NCBI GenBank assembly: GCA_016714605.1
Contig: JADKDL010000002.1
Coordinates: 62,001-126,000, forward strand
Source of the DNA: Bacteroidales bacterium
GTDB lineage: Bacteria > Bacteroidota > Bacteroidia > Bacteroidales > UBA1715
DNA: 64,000 bases
Direction of reading: 5' to 3'
The translations under genes were made by a program, and so were the position numbers. Below are positions 7,196 through 18,800 of the stretch, one piece after another. The notes below the pieces were generated by a model. It saw only the letters and a list, made by a program, of their open reading frames with translations, was not told the DNA's origin and did not search any database. Numbering within the stretch: the stretch's first letter is position 1; each line of letters starts with the position of its first letter.

Positions 7196-8547
7196 CTACC
7201 GAACTACATCGAATGAAATACCTTTTATTTTTCTGTAAATTTCAAGTGCATAAATATCGGTCATGCCCGATATGAAATCTACTACCGACATTATTTTTTT
7301 ATAGGTATCGTCGCCATCATAAACCAACTGTGTAGGTCTTAGTTGTAGGAGCTGAAAGGTGTACAGAGATTTATTGTCGAGTACTGCATTTACAAACTCT
7401 TGTAGTAATTCGGCTAAAATACGGTGTCCGGCTATTTGAATTTCTGTAACCGATTTGGCATTATATATTTTCGTGTAAGCAATTTTTCTTACCTGTTCTA
7501 GAGCTATTTTGCTGGTTCCGGTCAAATTATTCATCAAACTCGAAGTATACTCGCAGTTCATGATTTTAGTGTAATTTTCCCAAAATATTTCGGCACAGTC
7601 GTCAATTAATTTATTGATAACTCTTGATCTAATTATGTTTATCTGCTCATTTTCATCAACAATATATTTGAGCGTGTTTAGTAAATCATCTCTTTGTTTT
7701 TTGTTTTCTGAGCTATCGAAAAAAGCCAAAAGTAAATCTCTGGCATCGGCAGTAGAAAGTATATTCAGTCGGTGAGCATCTTCAATATCAACTATTTGGT
7801 AGCAAATATCATCGGCAGCCTCCATCAGATAAACAAGTGGGTGTCTGGCAAAAACGGTATCAGATATTTGTTTCAATCCCAGTTCCGAAGCTATTGTTTT
7901 TAGTATAGATACTTCCGATTGGAACACTCCATATTTTTCAAAAGGAGAAAGCCCCAGTTTGCGCGTAGTAGATGTGCAAGGGTATTTAATAACGGTAGCC
8001 AGCGTTGCATAAGTAAGAGCAAAACCACCTTTGCGTCTGCCTGTAAATTGGTTGGTAAGTAATCTTAGTGCGTTGGCATTGCCTTCGAAATTTCTGAAAT
8101 CTTCTAGTTCGCAGGGGTAAGTTTCTCATGCAATTTATTGTTGTCGAACTCAATGAAATATCTAGAAATCGCACTCTCTCCCGAATGACCGAATGGCGGG
8201 TTGCCCAAATCATGAGCTAAGCAAGCGGTCGAAACTATAGTTCCTAATTCGCTGAGTAAATCAATGTTTTCTATTACATTCAATTTTCTAAGCCCCGAAG
8301 CAATCTTAATACCTAACGATCTACCTACCGAAGCAACCTCTAGACTGTGGGTGAGTCTGTTGTGAACAAATACACTGCCCGGAAGCGGAAATACTTGTGT
8401 TTTATTTTGTAATCTTCTAAATGGCGATGAGAATATGATTCTGTCATAATCTCTTTGAAACTGCGACCTTTCAAAATCTGCATTGTCTATATGTTCGTCT
8501 TCGTGACCTAAGCGTTTTGCAGAAATTAGTTTATTCCAGTCTAGCAT
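7196..8547 (-). CDS. dgt: Deoxyguanosinetriphosphate triphosphohydrolase (dGTPase), frameshifted
   Basis: HD-domain enzyme that removes triphosphate from dNTPs, classically dGTP. The N-terminal part (8104-8547) has FRRLQNKTQVFPLP, the first metal histidine in RLTHSLEV and the HD pair in CLAHDLGNPPFGHSGE. The rest (from 7196) continues in another frame with CELEDFRNFEGNANALRLL. The break near 8115 is one base missing from a C run (LTPC would need five C). The corrected length of about 450 residues fits the family. The start follows a small ribbon-helix-helix-like gene by 11 bp, suggesting one operon. An assembly error is more likely than decay. Confidence 0.88.
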
Positions 8548-8558
8548 GTTGTGTTTCT

Positions 8559-8813
8559 CTATCTTGGCTCAACGACTAGGTCTGCCATTACTTGTTTGCT
8601 GAATAGGGTAGGATAGTCTCTTTCATAGGTTTGAAGAATGGCGGTAAATACCATTTCTCTAATGAATTTAGACTTATTCTTTACTTTATAGTCTTTACAA
8701 TATCTGGTTATTGCATCATGTTCTTTATCGTTAAGCATAGCCGTAACTTTATGAACACGTTTCATTTTTTCCTTAGCGGTTACCTTCTTTTTGTTTACTT
8801 TCTTCTTTACCAT
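8559..8813 (-). CDS. Small basic ribbon-helix-helix-like protein
   Basis: 84 residues. A lysine-rich N-terminus (MVKKKVNKKKVTAKEK) is followed by VTAMLNDKEHDAITRYCKDY and KNKSKFIREMVFTAILQTYE, a beta-helix-helix pattern as in MetJ/Arc-type DNA-binding proteins. It begins 16-20 bp downstream of a TAGGTTTG box (8835-8842, minus strand) and is followed 11 bp later by dgt. It may be a DNA-binding protein or local regulator. The fold is inferred from pattern only. Confidence 0.6.
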   Translation of the reverse strand: MVKKKVNKKKVTAKEKMKRVHKVTAMLNDKEHDAITRYCKDYKVKNKSKFIREMVFTAILQTYERDYPTLFSKQVMADLVVEPR

Positions 8814-8834
8814 ATCTGCAATTGTTACTTAAGT

Positions 8835-8842
8835 CAAACCTA
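8835..8842 (-). promoter_or_regulatory. Bacteroidota -7 box for the RHH-dgt operon
   Basis: CAAACCTA on the plus strand reads TAGGTTTG on the minus strand, matching TAnnTTTG, about 22 bp before the start at 8813. A TTG at the ideal -33 spacing is not seen, so this is a moderate call. Confidence 0.45.
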
Positions 8843-8937
8843 ACGCAATTCATTCCAAAAGTAGTTAAATAATAACAATAACATTTTTTTTAATGTATTG
8901 ATTTATCAACTGATTATGAACAATCAAAATGATTTCT

Positions 8938-8945
8938 TATTTTTG
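8938..8945 (+). promoter_or_regulatory. Candidate -7 box overlapping the first uvrB ATG
   Basis: TATTTTTG matches TAnnTTTG. It lies inside the longest uvrB ORF, downstream of the ATG at 8929, and 11 bp before an in-frame GTG at 8956. If it is used, the transcript begins around 8950 and translation must start at the GTG. No good -33 TTG is present. Confidence 0.3.
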
Positions 8946-8955
8946 CAATAAAAAA

Positions 8956-10956
8956 GTGAGTTTCAAATTACAATCAGACTTTAAACCTACCGGCGATCAG
9001 CCTACCGCAATAGCCGAGTTGGTTGAGGCTTTGCATAAAGGAAAAACGCATCAAACCCTTTTGGGGGTTACCGGTTCGGGCAAAACGTTTACTATTGCCA
9101 ATGTCATACAGCAAATTCAAAAACCTACCTTAATTCTGAGCCATAATAAAACCCTTGCTGCACAGTTGTATGGCGAGTTTAAGAATTTCTTTCCGGAAAA
9201 TTTGGTAGAATATTATGTTTCTTATTACGATTATTATCAACCGGAAGCATATCTGCCCGTTACCAACACCTATATAGAGAAAGATTTATCAATAAATCAA
9301 GATATTGAAAAACTACGATTGAGTGCTACCTCTGCTTTGCTTTCGGGTCGCTCTGATGTTATTGTTGTTTCATCGGTTTCATGTATTTATGGTATTGGCA
9401 ATCCTGAGGAGTTTAGCAAAACCGCTTTGCTTGTTTCTAAGGGATTGGTTATAGATAGAAATGTGTTTTTGCGTAAGCTGGTAGATGGCTTGTATTCTAG
9501 AAATGAGATAGATTTTCAGCGTGGCAATTTTAGAGTAAAAGGCGATACTATTGATGTTTTCCCTGCTTATGGCGATACTGGTTTGCGTATAGAATTTTGG
9601 GGCGATGAGATTGAACGTATTGCTATAATTGACCCACTAACGGGTAAGGTTATGGAAACACAAAATCAGGTTACTATTTTTCCGGCAAATCTATTTATCA
9701 CTGCAAAAGATAATATGTGGCCGGCTATAAGACAAATACAAGACGATTTGGTTGCTCAGATAGCTGTTTTTAAAGAACAGGGTAAGCATATTGAAGCCAA
9801 ACGAATAGAAGAGCGTGTTGAGTATGATTTGGAGATGATTAAAGAACTGGGGCATTGTTCTGGTATAGAAAATTATTCCAGATATTTTGACGGGCGCGAG
9901 TCTGGTACTCGTCCATTTTGCCTTATAGATTATTTTCCTGATGATTTTTTGATGGTCATAGATGAAAGTCATGTTACCATTCCACAAATTAGAGCTATGT
10001 ATGGCGGCGACCGTTCTCGTAAACAAAATTTGGTTGAACATGGGTTTCGTCTGCCTGCTGCTATGGATAACAGACCGCTTATGTTCGATGAGTTTGAGGA
10101 AATTATAAATACTATGATTTTTGTGAGTGCCACTCCTGCCGATTATGAGCTCGAAAAATGCGAGGGTGTTATCGTAGAACAGATTATTAGGCCTACCGGA
10201 CTTATAGACCCTATAATTGATGTAAGGCCGTCTCTAAACCAGATAGATGATCTTGTAGCTGAGATTTTCAAACGGGTTGACATAAATGAACGGGTATTAG
10301 TTACAACCCTCACCAAAAGAATGGCTGAGGAACTCCAGAAATATTTTGATAAGTTGAGTATAAAAAGCGCGTATATCCACTCTGATGTAGATACGCTTGA
10401 ACGGATAAAAATTCTTGAAAATTTACGCAAAGGTACTATTGATGTACTCGTTGGGGTGAATTTATTGCGAGAAGGTCTTGATTTGCCTGAAGTTGTCGTT
10501 GGTAGCAATTCTTGATGCCGATAGGAAGGCTTTTTGCGTAGTGCGCGTTCTTTAACCCAAACTGCCGGTAGAGCTGCAAGAAATATTAATGGTATGGTTA
10601 TAATGTATGCAGATACCATAACCAGAAGTATGCAATTGACTATTGACGAGACCAATAGAAGACGCATAAAGCAGATGGAATATAATAGGGTAAATAATAT
10701 TACTCCAACCCAGATAATTAAGGGTAATAATACGATACTAAATAAAATATATGGCGATAGTTATTTGGAAACCGATAAGCCCGATATTGCTGCCGATCCG
10801 GTGGTGAAGTATATGAGCAAACCTGCTTTGGAAAAAACCATTATCAAAAACCATAAAGAAATGGAAAAAGCTGCCAAAGCTCTCGATTTTATTGAAGCTG
10901 CCCGACTTAGGGATGAGATATATGCGCTTGAAAAATTACTGGAAAGTAAATCTTAA
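8956..10956 (+). CDS. uvrB: Excinuclease ABC subunit B, frameshifted
   Basis: Damage-verification helicase of nucleotide excision repair, partner of UvrA and UvrC. Visible: FKLQSDFKPTGDQPTAI, Walker A GVTGSGKT, the beta-hairpin YYDYYQPEAYLP, VIDESHVTIPQI (DEAD-like box), SATPADYE, NLLREGLDLPEV, and the C-terminal UVR motif (KEMEKAAKALDFIEAARLRDEI). I chose the GTG at 8956 because family similarity starts there; an ATG at 8929 would add nine residues. Near 10493 one base is gained and near 10535 one G is lost, so SLVAILDADREGFLRS is read out of frame between the two pieces (8929-10515 and 10534-10956). Corrected length is about 667 residues, normal for UvrB. Confidence 0.92.
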
Positions 10957-10981
10957 TTTATTTTATTGATACTATATAATC

Positions 10982-12310
10982 ATGTGTGATACTTTTTTAT
11001 CTAAATACGCTCAGCAGTGTGGCAAACCGTCTCCGGTAAATGAAATGACAAAGGGCTTTGCTTCCGATTTTCGTGAGGGTATAGATATAAATTTGGGTGT
11101 TGGGTATGTAAATGATGATACAATTCCTGCAGAACTCATTGCAACTGCTTTTAAGGAGGTTATAAATGATCCGTTAACCTACAGAAATGCTCTCAATTAT
11201 GGTGGTGCCGATGGTTCACCGGCTCTCAAAACGGCTATAAAAAAATATTACATTGATAATGCTATTGGCGGACTCACCGAAGTAGATTTTACTAAGATTG
11301 CAATCTCTATTGGTGCCAATGGAGCTACAAGTATCCTTAATGCTTTTGCCGATATTTTTTCTCCGGGTATTGTAATCACTGCCGATCCAATGTATTATAT
11401 CTATTGCAATACATTAGTTAGAAAGGGTTTTGATGTTGTAACCGTTCCCGAGGATAATGATGGCATTCAGACCGATTTGCTCAAAGAACTTCTTGAAAAG
11501 ATAGACATTAGTCGTTTGCGATTTTTGTATATCGTTACTGTTAACAATCCTTCTTGTACAATTTTGTCAAATGCAAGAAAAGAAATTGTAAAATTAATTG
11601 CAGAAATAAAATTAAATATAATGTTTCTATTCCGGTTATTTTTGATCAGAGCTTATGAAGATATAATTCACAATCAGGAGCTTGAACCTAGAATTAGTGC
11701 TCTTTCTTTCGATGATAATAATGTGGTGTTTGAGGTAGGTACTTTCTCAAAAATTATTGCTCCAGCTCTTAGAATTGGTTATGTATTATCGAAGAATATT
11801 AAAATACTGAACTTGCTTGATCAAGTTGTTTCTGATATTGGTTTTTCTGCTCCGTTAATAAATCAGGAAATTACAGCTTGGTTGCTTACGCATTACATAA
11901 AAACGCAATTGCAATTTGTAAATAGTGCATACCGTGAAAAGGCTTTTGTATTGTCTGAGTTTTTGAATGCTACCTTAGAACACCGTTTAATAAATATGTA
12001 TGGTGGCGATGCCGGTTTTTATTTCTATATGACGCTTTGTGTGCCTACTCATAGGAATCTTCTTTTTTATAAGTTTCTTAGCCGAACCACAGGCAATGTT
12101 TGAAATTGATGGCAAGGAGAGAAACTACCCCGACTTATTTATATTCCGGGTGCTATATGCATTCAAAATGAAGATTTAAAACGCTCATTAGGAAATTATC
12201 AACTGCGAATTTCTTACGGATTTGAGCTTATTGAACAATTGAAACAAGCGGTAGTTCTTATTAGAGATGCTGTTGATTACGCACTTATGAAAGAATTAAG
12301 TGATAAATAG
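10982..12310 (+). pseudogene. PLP-dependent aminotransferase class I/II, multiply frameshifted
   Basis: Fold-type I aminotransferase. Visible: INLGVGYVNDDTIP and NYGGADGSPALKTAI (substrate side), NGATSILNAF, DPMYYIY, VTVNNPS, and the PLP lysine in TFSKIIAPALRIGY. The layout resembles 2-aminoadipate/aromatic (MocR-like) aminotransferases, but I cannot name the substrate. A pair of compensating indels near 11600-11650 hides YNVSIPVIFD. Further indels near 12040-12140 cut off the C-terminus, which continues as YIPGAICIQNEDLKRSLGNY to a TAG at 12308. The corrected length is near 443 residues. Nothing vital is missing, so sequence errors are the likely cause. Confidence 0.75.
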
Positions 12311-12327
12311 TGCTTTAAATTGCGATA

Positions 12328-12746
12328 TTATTGTTCTATCGTTGTTTCTTTGTTTTTAGCTTGGGGAATGGCGAAGTTGATTGGAATAGAATAGACAACG
12401 TCAACCTTTTTTCCATTCAATTTTGCAGGTTTCCATTTGGGCATACTTCTCATTACAATCATTGCTGTCGAGTCTAGTATCGGATGACATGGCTTTTAAT
12501 AATTATATCTCTTATACTACCATCTTTGGCTACGGTAAACTGAACTTCTACTTCTCCTGTATATTCTGCTTATGAGCTAAGGGCAGGTAAAGCATATTTT
12601 GTTGGAGAAAGTTTATATATTTCTCATTTTTTTATTGAGTTTTGGCACATTGCTTACCTTTTCGGAATCATTATTAGTTTGCGAAAAGCAATATTGCAAA
12701 TGAGAAATACAGCCAAGGTGAATATTATTTTAATAAAAAACTTCAT
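12328..12746 (-). pseudogene. TonB-like energy transducer C-terminal protein, frameshifted
   Basis: The minus strand starts with MKFFIKIIFTLAVFLICNIA, a signal or anchor sequence. After frame changes it reads AEYTGEVEVQFTVAKDGSI, RSMPKWKPAKLNGKKVDVVY and finally SIPINFAIPQAKNKETTIEQ before the TAA at 12328. GEVEVQFTVxxDGSI...MPKWKPAxxNGKxVxVxYxxPxxF is the TonB C-terminal domain signature, which normally links inner-membrane energy to outer-membrane receptors. At about 140 residues there is no room for a proline-rich spacer. At least three indels are needed. Confidence 0.65.
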
Positions 12747-12809
12747 AGTTAAACGTTTGTTTTTTAGACAAGTGAATAATCAAAAAAGCAATTCTGTTTT
12801 ATTATTTTT

Positions 12810-14124
12810 CTACATAATACCTTGGTCATACATAGCTTGAGCTACCTTCAGAAATCCGGCAATGTTGGCACCTTTCACATAGTCAATTGTTCCATCGGGA
12901 GTTTTGCCGTAGGTAACACATGCTTCGTGTATTTCTATCATTATTCTTCTCAATTTGTCGTCAACGCCCTGTTCTGCCCAAGTATAACGAACTGAATTTT
13001 GAGTCATTTCCAGACCCGAAACAGCAACACCACCTGCATTTGATGCTTTTCCGGGCGAATACAGCATTTTACTGTTTTTAATTATCTCAATAGCTTTTTG
13101 CGTACAAGGCATATTAGCTCCTTCGCACAAACACAAACATTTATTTTTTACCAAATTTTCAGCATCGGCTTCGTCCAATTCATTTTGTGTTGCACAAGGA
13201 ATGCTATGTGCAAGGAACTTCCCAAGGTCGTTTGTTTGGAAAGAATGGAACATTATATTTTTCTGCATAAGGTTTTATAATATCCTTATTTGTAGCTCGT
13301 AGCTCGGTCATGAAATCTATTTTCTCCCGAAACGCCTTCCATATCTAAAATATATCCGTCAATTCATGATAGCGTAATTACTTTAGCCCCTAGTTCGTTA
13401 GCTTTTACAGCTCCCAAGCTACATTTCCAAAACCTGAAAATGCAAATAGTTTTATCTTTTATGGTTTCATTTCTGGTTGCTAGCATTTCATGGGTAAAAT
13501 ATATTACTCCATAGCCTGTTGCTTCGGGTCTTATTCTACTGCCGCCCCATTCTAGTGCTTTTCCTGTAAGTACTCCTGAGTTTTCTGATGCTAGTTTCTT
13601 ATACATTTCCATACAGATAACCAATTTCTTTTTCCCAACGCCTATATCGCCGTAAGGATGTCGGTATTTATCCAATATGTTTCCAAAGTTCGAGCATAAA
13701 AGACTGGCAAAGCGCATTATCTCATTGTCTGATTTTCCTTTGGGGTCAAAGTCAAAACCGCCTTTGGCACCGCCCATTGGCAATGTAGTGAGGCTGTTTT
13801 TGAATATTTGTTCAAATCCCAAAACTTCTATGCTCAGGTTTACACTTGGGTGAAAACGTAACCTCCTTTGTATGATTTATAGCGTTGTTAGAATTGAACT
13901 CTAAACCGGTATTTACTTTTATTTCTCCTGAATCGTTCATCCAAGAAACTTTAAAAAAAAAACTCTTCAGGATTTATGAGTCTTTCTAAAATATTAGCTT
14001 TACAAAATTCTTATTAGCTTCATAAACGTCTTTAACAGATTCAAGTACTTCTGTAACAGCTTGAATATATTCAAGTTCGTGGGGTTTTCTGTATTAATTC
14101 TGAAATTATTGAGTCTATCTTCAT
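12810..14124 (-). pseudogene. gdhA: Glutamate dehydrogenase (GdhA type), multiply frameshifted
   Basis: Catalyses reversible reductive amination of 2-oxoglutarate to glutamate with NAD(P)H. Assembled across frames: start MKIDSIISELIQKTP at 14124, HELEYIQAVTEVLESVKDVY, ERLINPEEFFKVSWMNDSGE, HPSVNLSIEVLGFEQIFKNS, the nucleophilic lysine region LPMGGAKGGFDFDPKGKS, GDIGVGKK, WGGSRIRPEATGYGVIYF, a Rossmann stretch, LEGVSGEKIDFMTELR, CEGANMPCTQKA, and the C-terminus ANIAGFLKVAQAMYDQG. The total matches the usual 445 residues. At least four single-base indels interrupt it, several in homopolymers. Its start lies inside the end of the sensor gene upstream. Probably functional in the organism. Confidence 0.8.
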
Positions 14125-15866
14125 TGATTTTCTTCTCTTCTGTAAATGTTACTTTTGATATAGGTTCTTTTTGAGGAGATAATGAAATCACAGCATTTCT
14201 TTCAAGCTCTTCTATTTTTTTTCCTGAGGGAACTTATCTCGTCATGGGCTTGAGTGAGCTCTTTCTAGATTTTCTTCTTTTCTTGAAGCTTCCTCTTGTG
14301 TGGCTTGCAATTCCTCTATGTTTTGTCTCATTTCTTCTTCCTGAGATTTACTGTTGCTTCTGCTTGTTCTTTAGAACGTTCCAATAGTTTTGGGTGCCTT
14401 CATTAATCCTAACTGTCTGCAAGGCAGAAGCAATACTTTCTGCGATTTTTTCAATAGATTCAATCTCGTGCAATTCAATATCATTGAACGATGCAAGCTC
14501 TATTACCCCAAGTACATTATTGTCAATTTTAATGGAACGATAAGTATATTTCTTGGGTTTGCTTTGCCCAATCCTGATGTTATTTCTAAGTAACCATTGG
14601 GTACTTCTTTTAAATAGATCGTATTTTTCTAATAAACAAGTGCCTACAAGACCCTCGCCCGGAAGTATTTGCTTGTCGGCAAATTTAATTCTGTTGTATG
14701 CGTAAACCGCAATTAGTTTTAAATATGGATTTTCTTGGTTTTGTCATCGTTGTAGACAAATATTCCACCTTGATTTAGTTTTCGCGTAGTCTACTAAATA
14801 CCTCAGTATGTTGTTTCCTACAGTACTAAAATCATCGGTATTTTGTCTCAATATGTCTGCGAAATTTGCTAAACCGTTGGTTATCCAGTTCTGAATCTCT
14901 TCTTTTTGTCTTCTTTGTTCTGCTTCTTTCGTTGCCGATTCTAAGCTATCTCTTAGTTCAAGCAAAGAGTTTCTTAAAACATCGTCGGTGCTAAGCGTTT
15001 TGAGTTCGGCGTTATAATTTCCTTTACCAAGTTCTAACGAAAACTCTGCTGTTTTTTTCAAATTCGTTGTCAGCTCATTCAGCTTGTTAACTATTTCACC
15101 TATTTCATCTCTCCTTTGGTTACTGATATTTGGAGGCAGTATTCCCAATGAAAGTTCATCTAATGAGTGTTTTATTTTACTTATTGGAAATACAAAGAGT
15201 GTGATAATTGTATAAGTGAGAATTAATGAGCTTAATATTAAGATTATAACCGAAATTACAAGTGTATTTTTCAACCTGTTGATTTGCAGTTTCCAATGTT
15301 TGAATTGCATAAGTTGTGCTTGATTCAAAATTGGTTTGAAGTAGATTAACTCTTTTTAAAATCTTATTGTTACAATTAGTAATAAGACCTCTAGGAGAAA
15401 CATATTTTTAATCAAATTTTATTTCTTTGATCTAAATACGAATCGTAATTAGGCAATGCGGTAATAAGAATTTTTGATATTTGAATAAAGTATCTTCTAT
15501 TAATAATGTGATTCTTTTAAAGGTTTCAATATCATTTTTTTCCCAATTGTTTTTGTGTTTAACTAATTGGTTTTTTATCAATGGATATTGTGAGGCATAA
15601 ATGTATTTTAGTCTGTTTTTTTCGGGTGAGTTATCTTCAAAATCTATGTATGCCCAGTTTTTTGTGAGGTGTGTAGATTCGTTTACAATATTTGATAATT
15701 GCACAAGCAACTTCTCAGTGTTTTTTTGTTCGTGTATTATAGAATTAGTTTTTCATCAATATCATTTATTTGTTGATTTGTAATCTGTATAGCTAAAATT
15801 GCAAAAAAGAGTTAATATTCCAAAAGAAATTCCAAATTTTTGACTTATTGATATTGTAAACTTCAT
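14125..15866 (-). pseudogene. Membrane sensor with HAMP and GAF domains and coiled-coil tail, multiply frameshifted
   Basis: The start MKFTISISQKFGISFGILTL (15866) is a first membrane helix. A periplasmic helical region of about 170 residues follows (LVQLSNIVNESTHLTKNWAY and so on), then a second membrane helix (LVISVIILILSSLILTYTII), a HAMP domain (FPISKIKHSLDELSLG...RDEIGEIVNKLNELT), a linker, a GAF-like domain (LANFADILRQNTDDF...) and a coiled coil containing EEEMRQNIEELQATQEEASR. This is a familiar Bacteroidota plan for signal-transduction proteins. No kinase or methyl-accepting domain can be read. Its end overlaps the gdhA start; the exact stop is uncertain because at least five indels occur. 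The C25 protease gene ends just upstream. Confidence 0.6.
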
Positions 15867-15875
15867 CTGTTTCTT

Positions 15876-18800
15876 TTAATTGTTTTTTATTGTCAGATGG
15901 AACATCCATGAATTAATCATGGTTTTATCTCGGGAGTTCTTACGCTCACGAATGTTTCTATCTAATTTATTAATTATTTCTTTATAATAAAGCTTTTTGT
16001 AAATGAATTCATTTTCCTTTTGAATTTTTATATTGTAAATTCCATTAGATAAATCAGATACATCTATAGTTTTTTACTTGAAACTTTTCCTTGTTTAGTA
16101 GGAGACTCATGAATACTCATTATTTGATAAAAGTATTCATTTTCGTCGTTAAAGATATACAAATTATGTAATCTGATGCAGGGTTCGGATGTACATTAAT
16201 CCTATGTTTAAGGTGATTTAAAATATCATTTGTTTCATTTTTTATTTTAATTTTATTCACTCAGTGTGTAAAAGAATCTGCTTTGTTTGCCACAAACAAA
16301 ACTGGTACATTGTGTCTATTATAGTTTTGGAGGAATTCTGACAATGAAATGTTTTGTCGCTATTTTGGCTGTGAGCCAAGTAGGCAAATTTATGTTTTGA
16401 AAATTGTAGATTTGATTCGGTTCGCTGGTTTCAAGAGTATAATTAAATACCTCCTCTGTAGTTAAAATTGTGTCTATACAATTTGTGAAAGAAATTCCAT
16501 TCAGTATTGTTGCGTTGAATTTTGGTAATTCTATAAAATCTAACCATACACAACCAGGATGAGAGTCGGAATCTTGAAAGTCTTTAATGTATTGCCATTT
16601 TAATGTATGTAATCCGGTTGAAACCATTGTATTATACAATTTCCAGTCGAAAATTCCACTAAATGAAACATACAAACTATCATCAATATAGAATTTCAAT
16701 TCATCATATGTCGCTTCTGTTTCTGTTTTGTAATAAAATGAAAGATTGTTAGTTTCTTCAACCAAAATTTCTATGCTTAAGGTAGCAGTGTCATCGTTTT
16801 CTATTTTTTGCGATTTTATGGAATAATCACCCTCATACATATTTGAATCTATCGCCCAAGTTTGATTTTCAATCTTCAATCAAATTTAAGTTGTTCCGCT
16901 TTCCCAGTCTTCAATTTGTTTATTTATTTTTATCAAAGCGACTGTGTCTGATAGAATTTTATTATGATAAATTTTGAATTGACTCTTAATCGTATCAATG
17001 CTGTAATCTGTTGGTATTGCTACTAGAAAAGAGAAATTTCGGTTTGGTTTCCATTCAATTTATATGGGAGTTTGGGTTCTATTATAGAAGTGTAAGAAAA
17101 ACCTTCTATTTCAATTTTATCAATGCTTGTCGTTCCCAATGAGTTATTTAGTAATTGTACATTCATTTGAATAATTTCACCGTTTTTCCGGATAATTATT
17201 TTGATTTCTGTAAATGCTTGGGGTGAATTTTATATCTTTTATTTGTACGCTTGGTATTTCTAATGGAATAGTATATAAAAAATCCCAACTCATTTCGTTT
17301 GAATAGATTGAAATTTTAATTTCAATCGTTTTTAATTGAGATTGATATTCAGCTAGGGTAAAGGTAAATAAATCATTTATAGATTTTATTTCTTGTGCTG
17401 AAATGTTTAAAACCAGATTTGTGGTTTTATAAATGGTAAATTTTGATTTGCTGATTCTATTTTTTTATTGTTACGTTACTTAAATCTTTATTCGAAGTGT
17501 TTTTTATTTGTAATGAATTGTAAATGGTGTCGTTATACGTAATATGTGTGTTTTTAACTTCGTTTGTAAACGTACACTCTTGTATATTTACAAATGGTGT
17601 ATTCCCTTCATTAACTGCAATTTTCTTGATAAGTACTGTTTTATTTTTTGCAGTAGCAGTTATAAGAAGTGTGTCTGAATAGCCAATTTTGTTAAATTCT
17701 AATTTGTTGTTCCCTTTATAGATGTGAGAAGCAACTAGAATTGAATCATTTTGAGTTATACATATTACAGCATCTTCAAGAGAAGTTTCTATTTCTAAAT
17801 AATTAGTTCCTAATGTAGTAGATGATGCTGTAGTGAATTCAATATTACTGAGTGTATCGGTTATAAGTTGAAGCGTTGGGTCTCCAAAAAGCACCCATGT
17901 GTCTGTAGTTTCAAATCCCTTTTCCATATAAGCATTATTCATCTCAAGAAGAGCATTAATTATTATTCCTAAAATAGCATGTTCTAGTTATATTTCAGTT
18001 TGAATTATCCAATCAGTTATATAAGTCTTGAGTATACATTGGTGGTTCCCAATTTTGTTCTTCTGTTGAAGCAAGACAAGCAATAAATCCTATTGTGTCT
18101 TGCGCTACTAGAAATGATTCTGCCAAACAATTTTCGTTGTCAAAATTTCCTAATTCACAACCGGCAAAAAAATTCCACAGGGAAGCGTCTTATTCTTTAA
18201 TAATGATATGTTTGGAATTGAAAAGTTTGTTGTTGTTAATGAGTTTGTTGTGCCATGACCGGTATACATCAAAGACCTACACGCTGATTTATTGCATTTG
18301 TAAAGTCTATATTTGTTGGATTTCCAACCTTATCTTCACCTCCGTGACTTCCGTCATAAGCTCAAGACCTCTTTATAGCTAACTGTTTTGAGCTTGTTTT
18401 TTATGTTTATAAGATGTTCGTAGTCATATTCTGCATTATCGCCTACGCCATTTTCAGAACCAGAACCCACCATTAAATATCTGTTATATGATTTCGATTC
18501 TGAAACTGACAATTTTTCATATTTCAAAACCTTATCAGCTTGTATTTTAATATCTTCTGCTGTTTTACCTGAAAATCTTCCTATTGCTATTTCAGGATAT
18601 GAGTCTTCACCATCAAGGTAAGCATACGCTTGGTCAGAACATGCCTGTAGGCAATGAAATTGCTGGTATATGTTCATGATCACCAACAAGTAAAACATAT
18701 CTAAAGTTGTTTTTTGTGTATTCCTCTTTTATAATTGCTTTAATTTCTGAATCTGATGCGTTTTCGGTTGTAATTATCGATTTTGTGTAAAATCCTTTTT

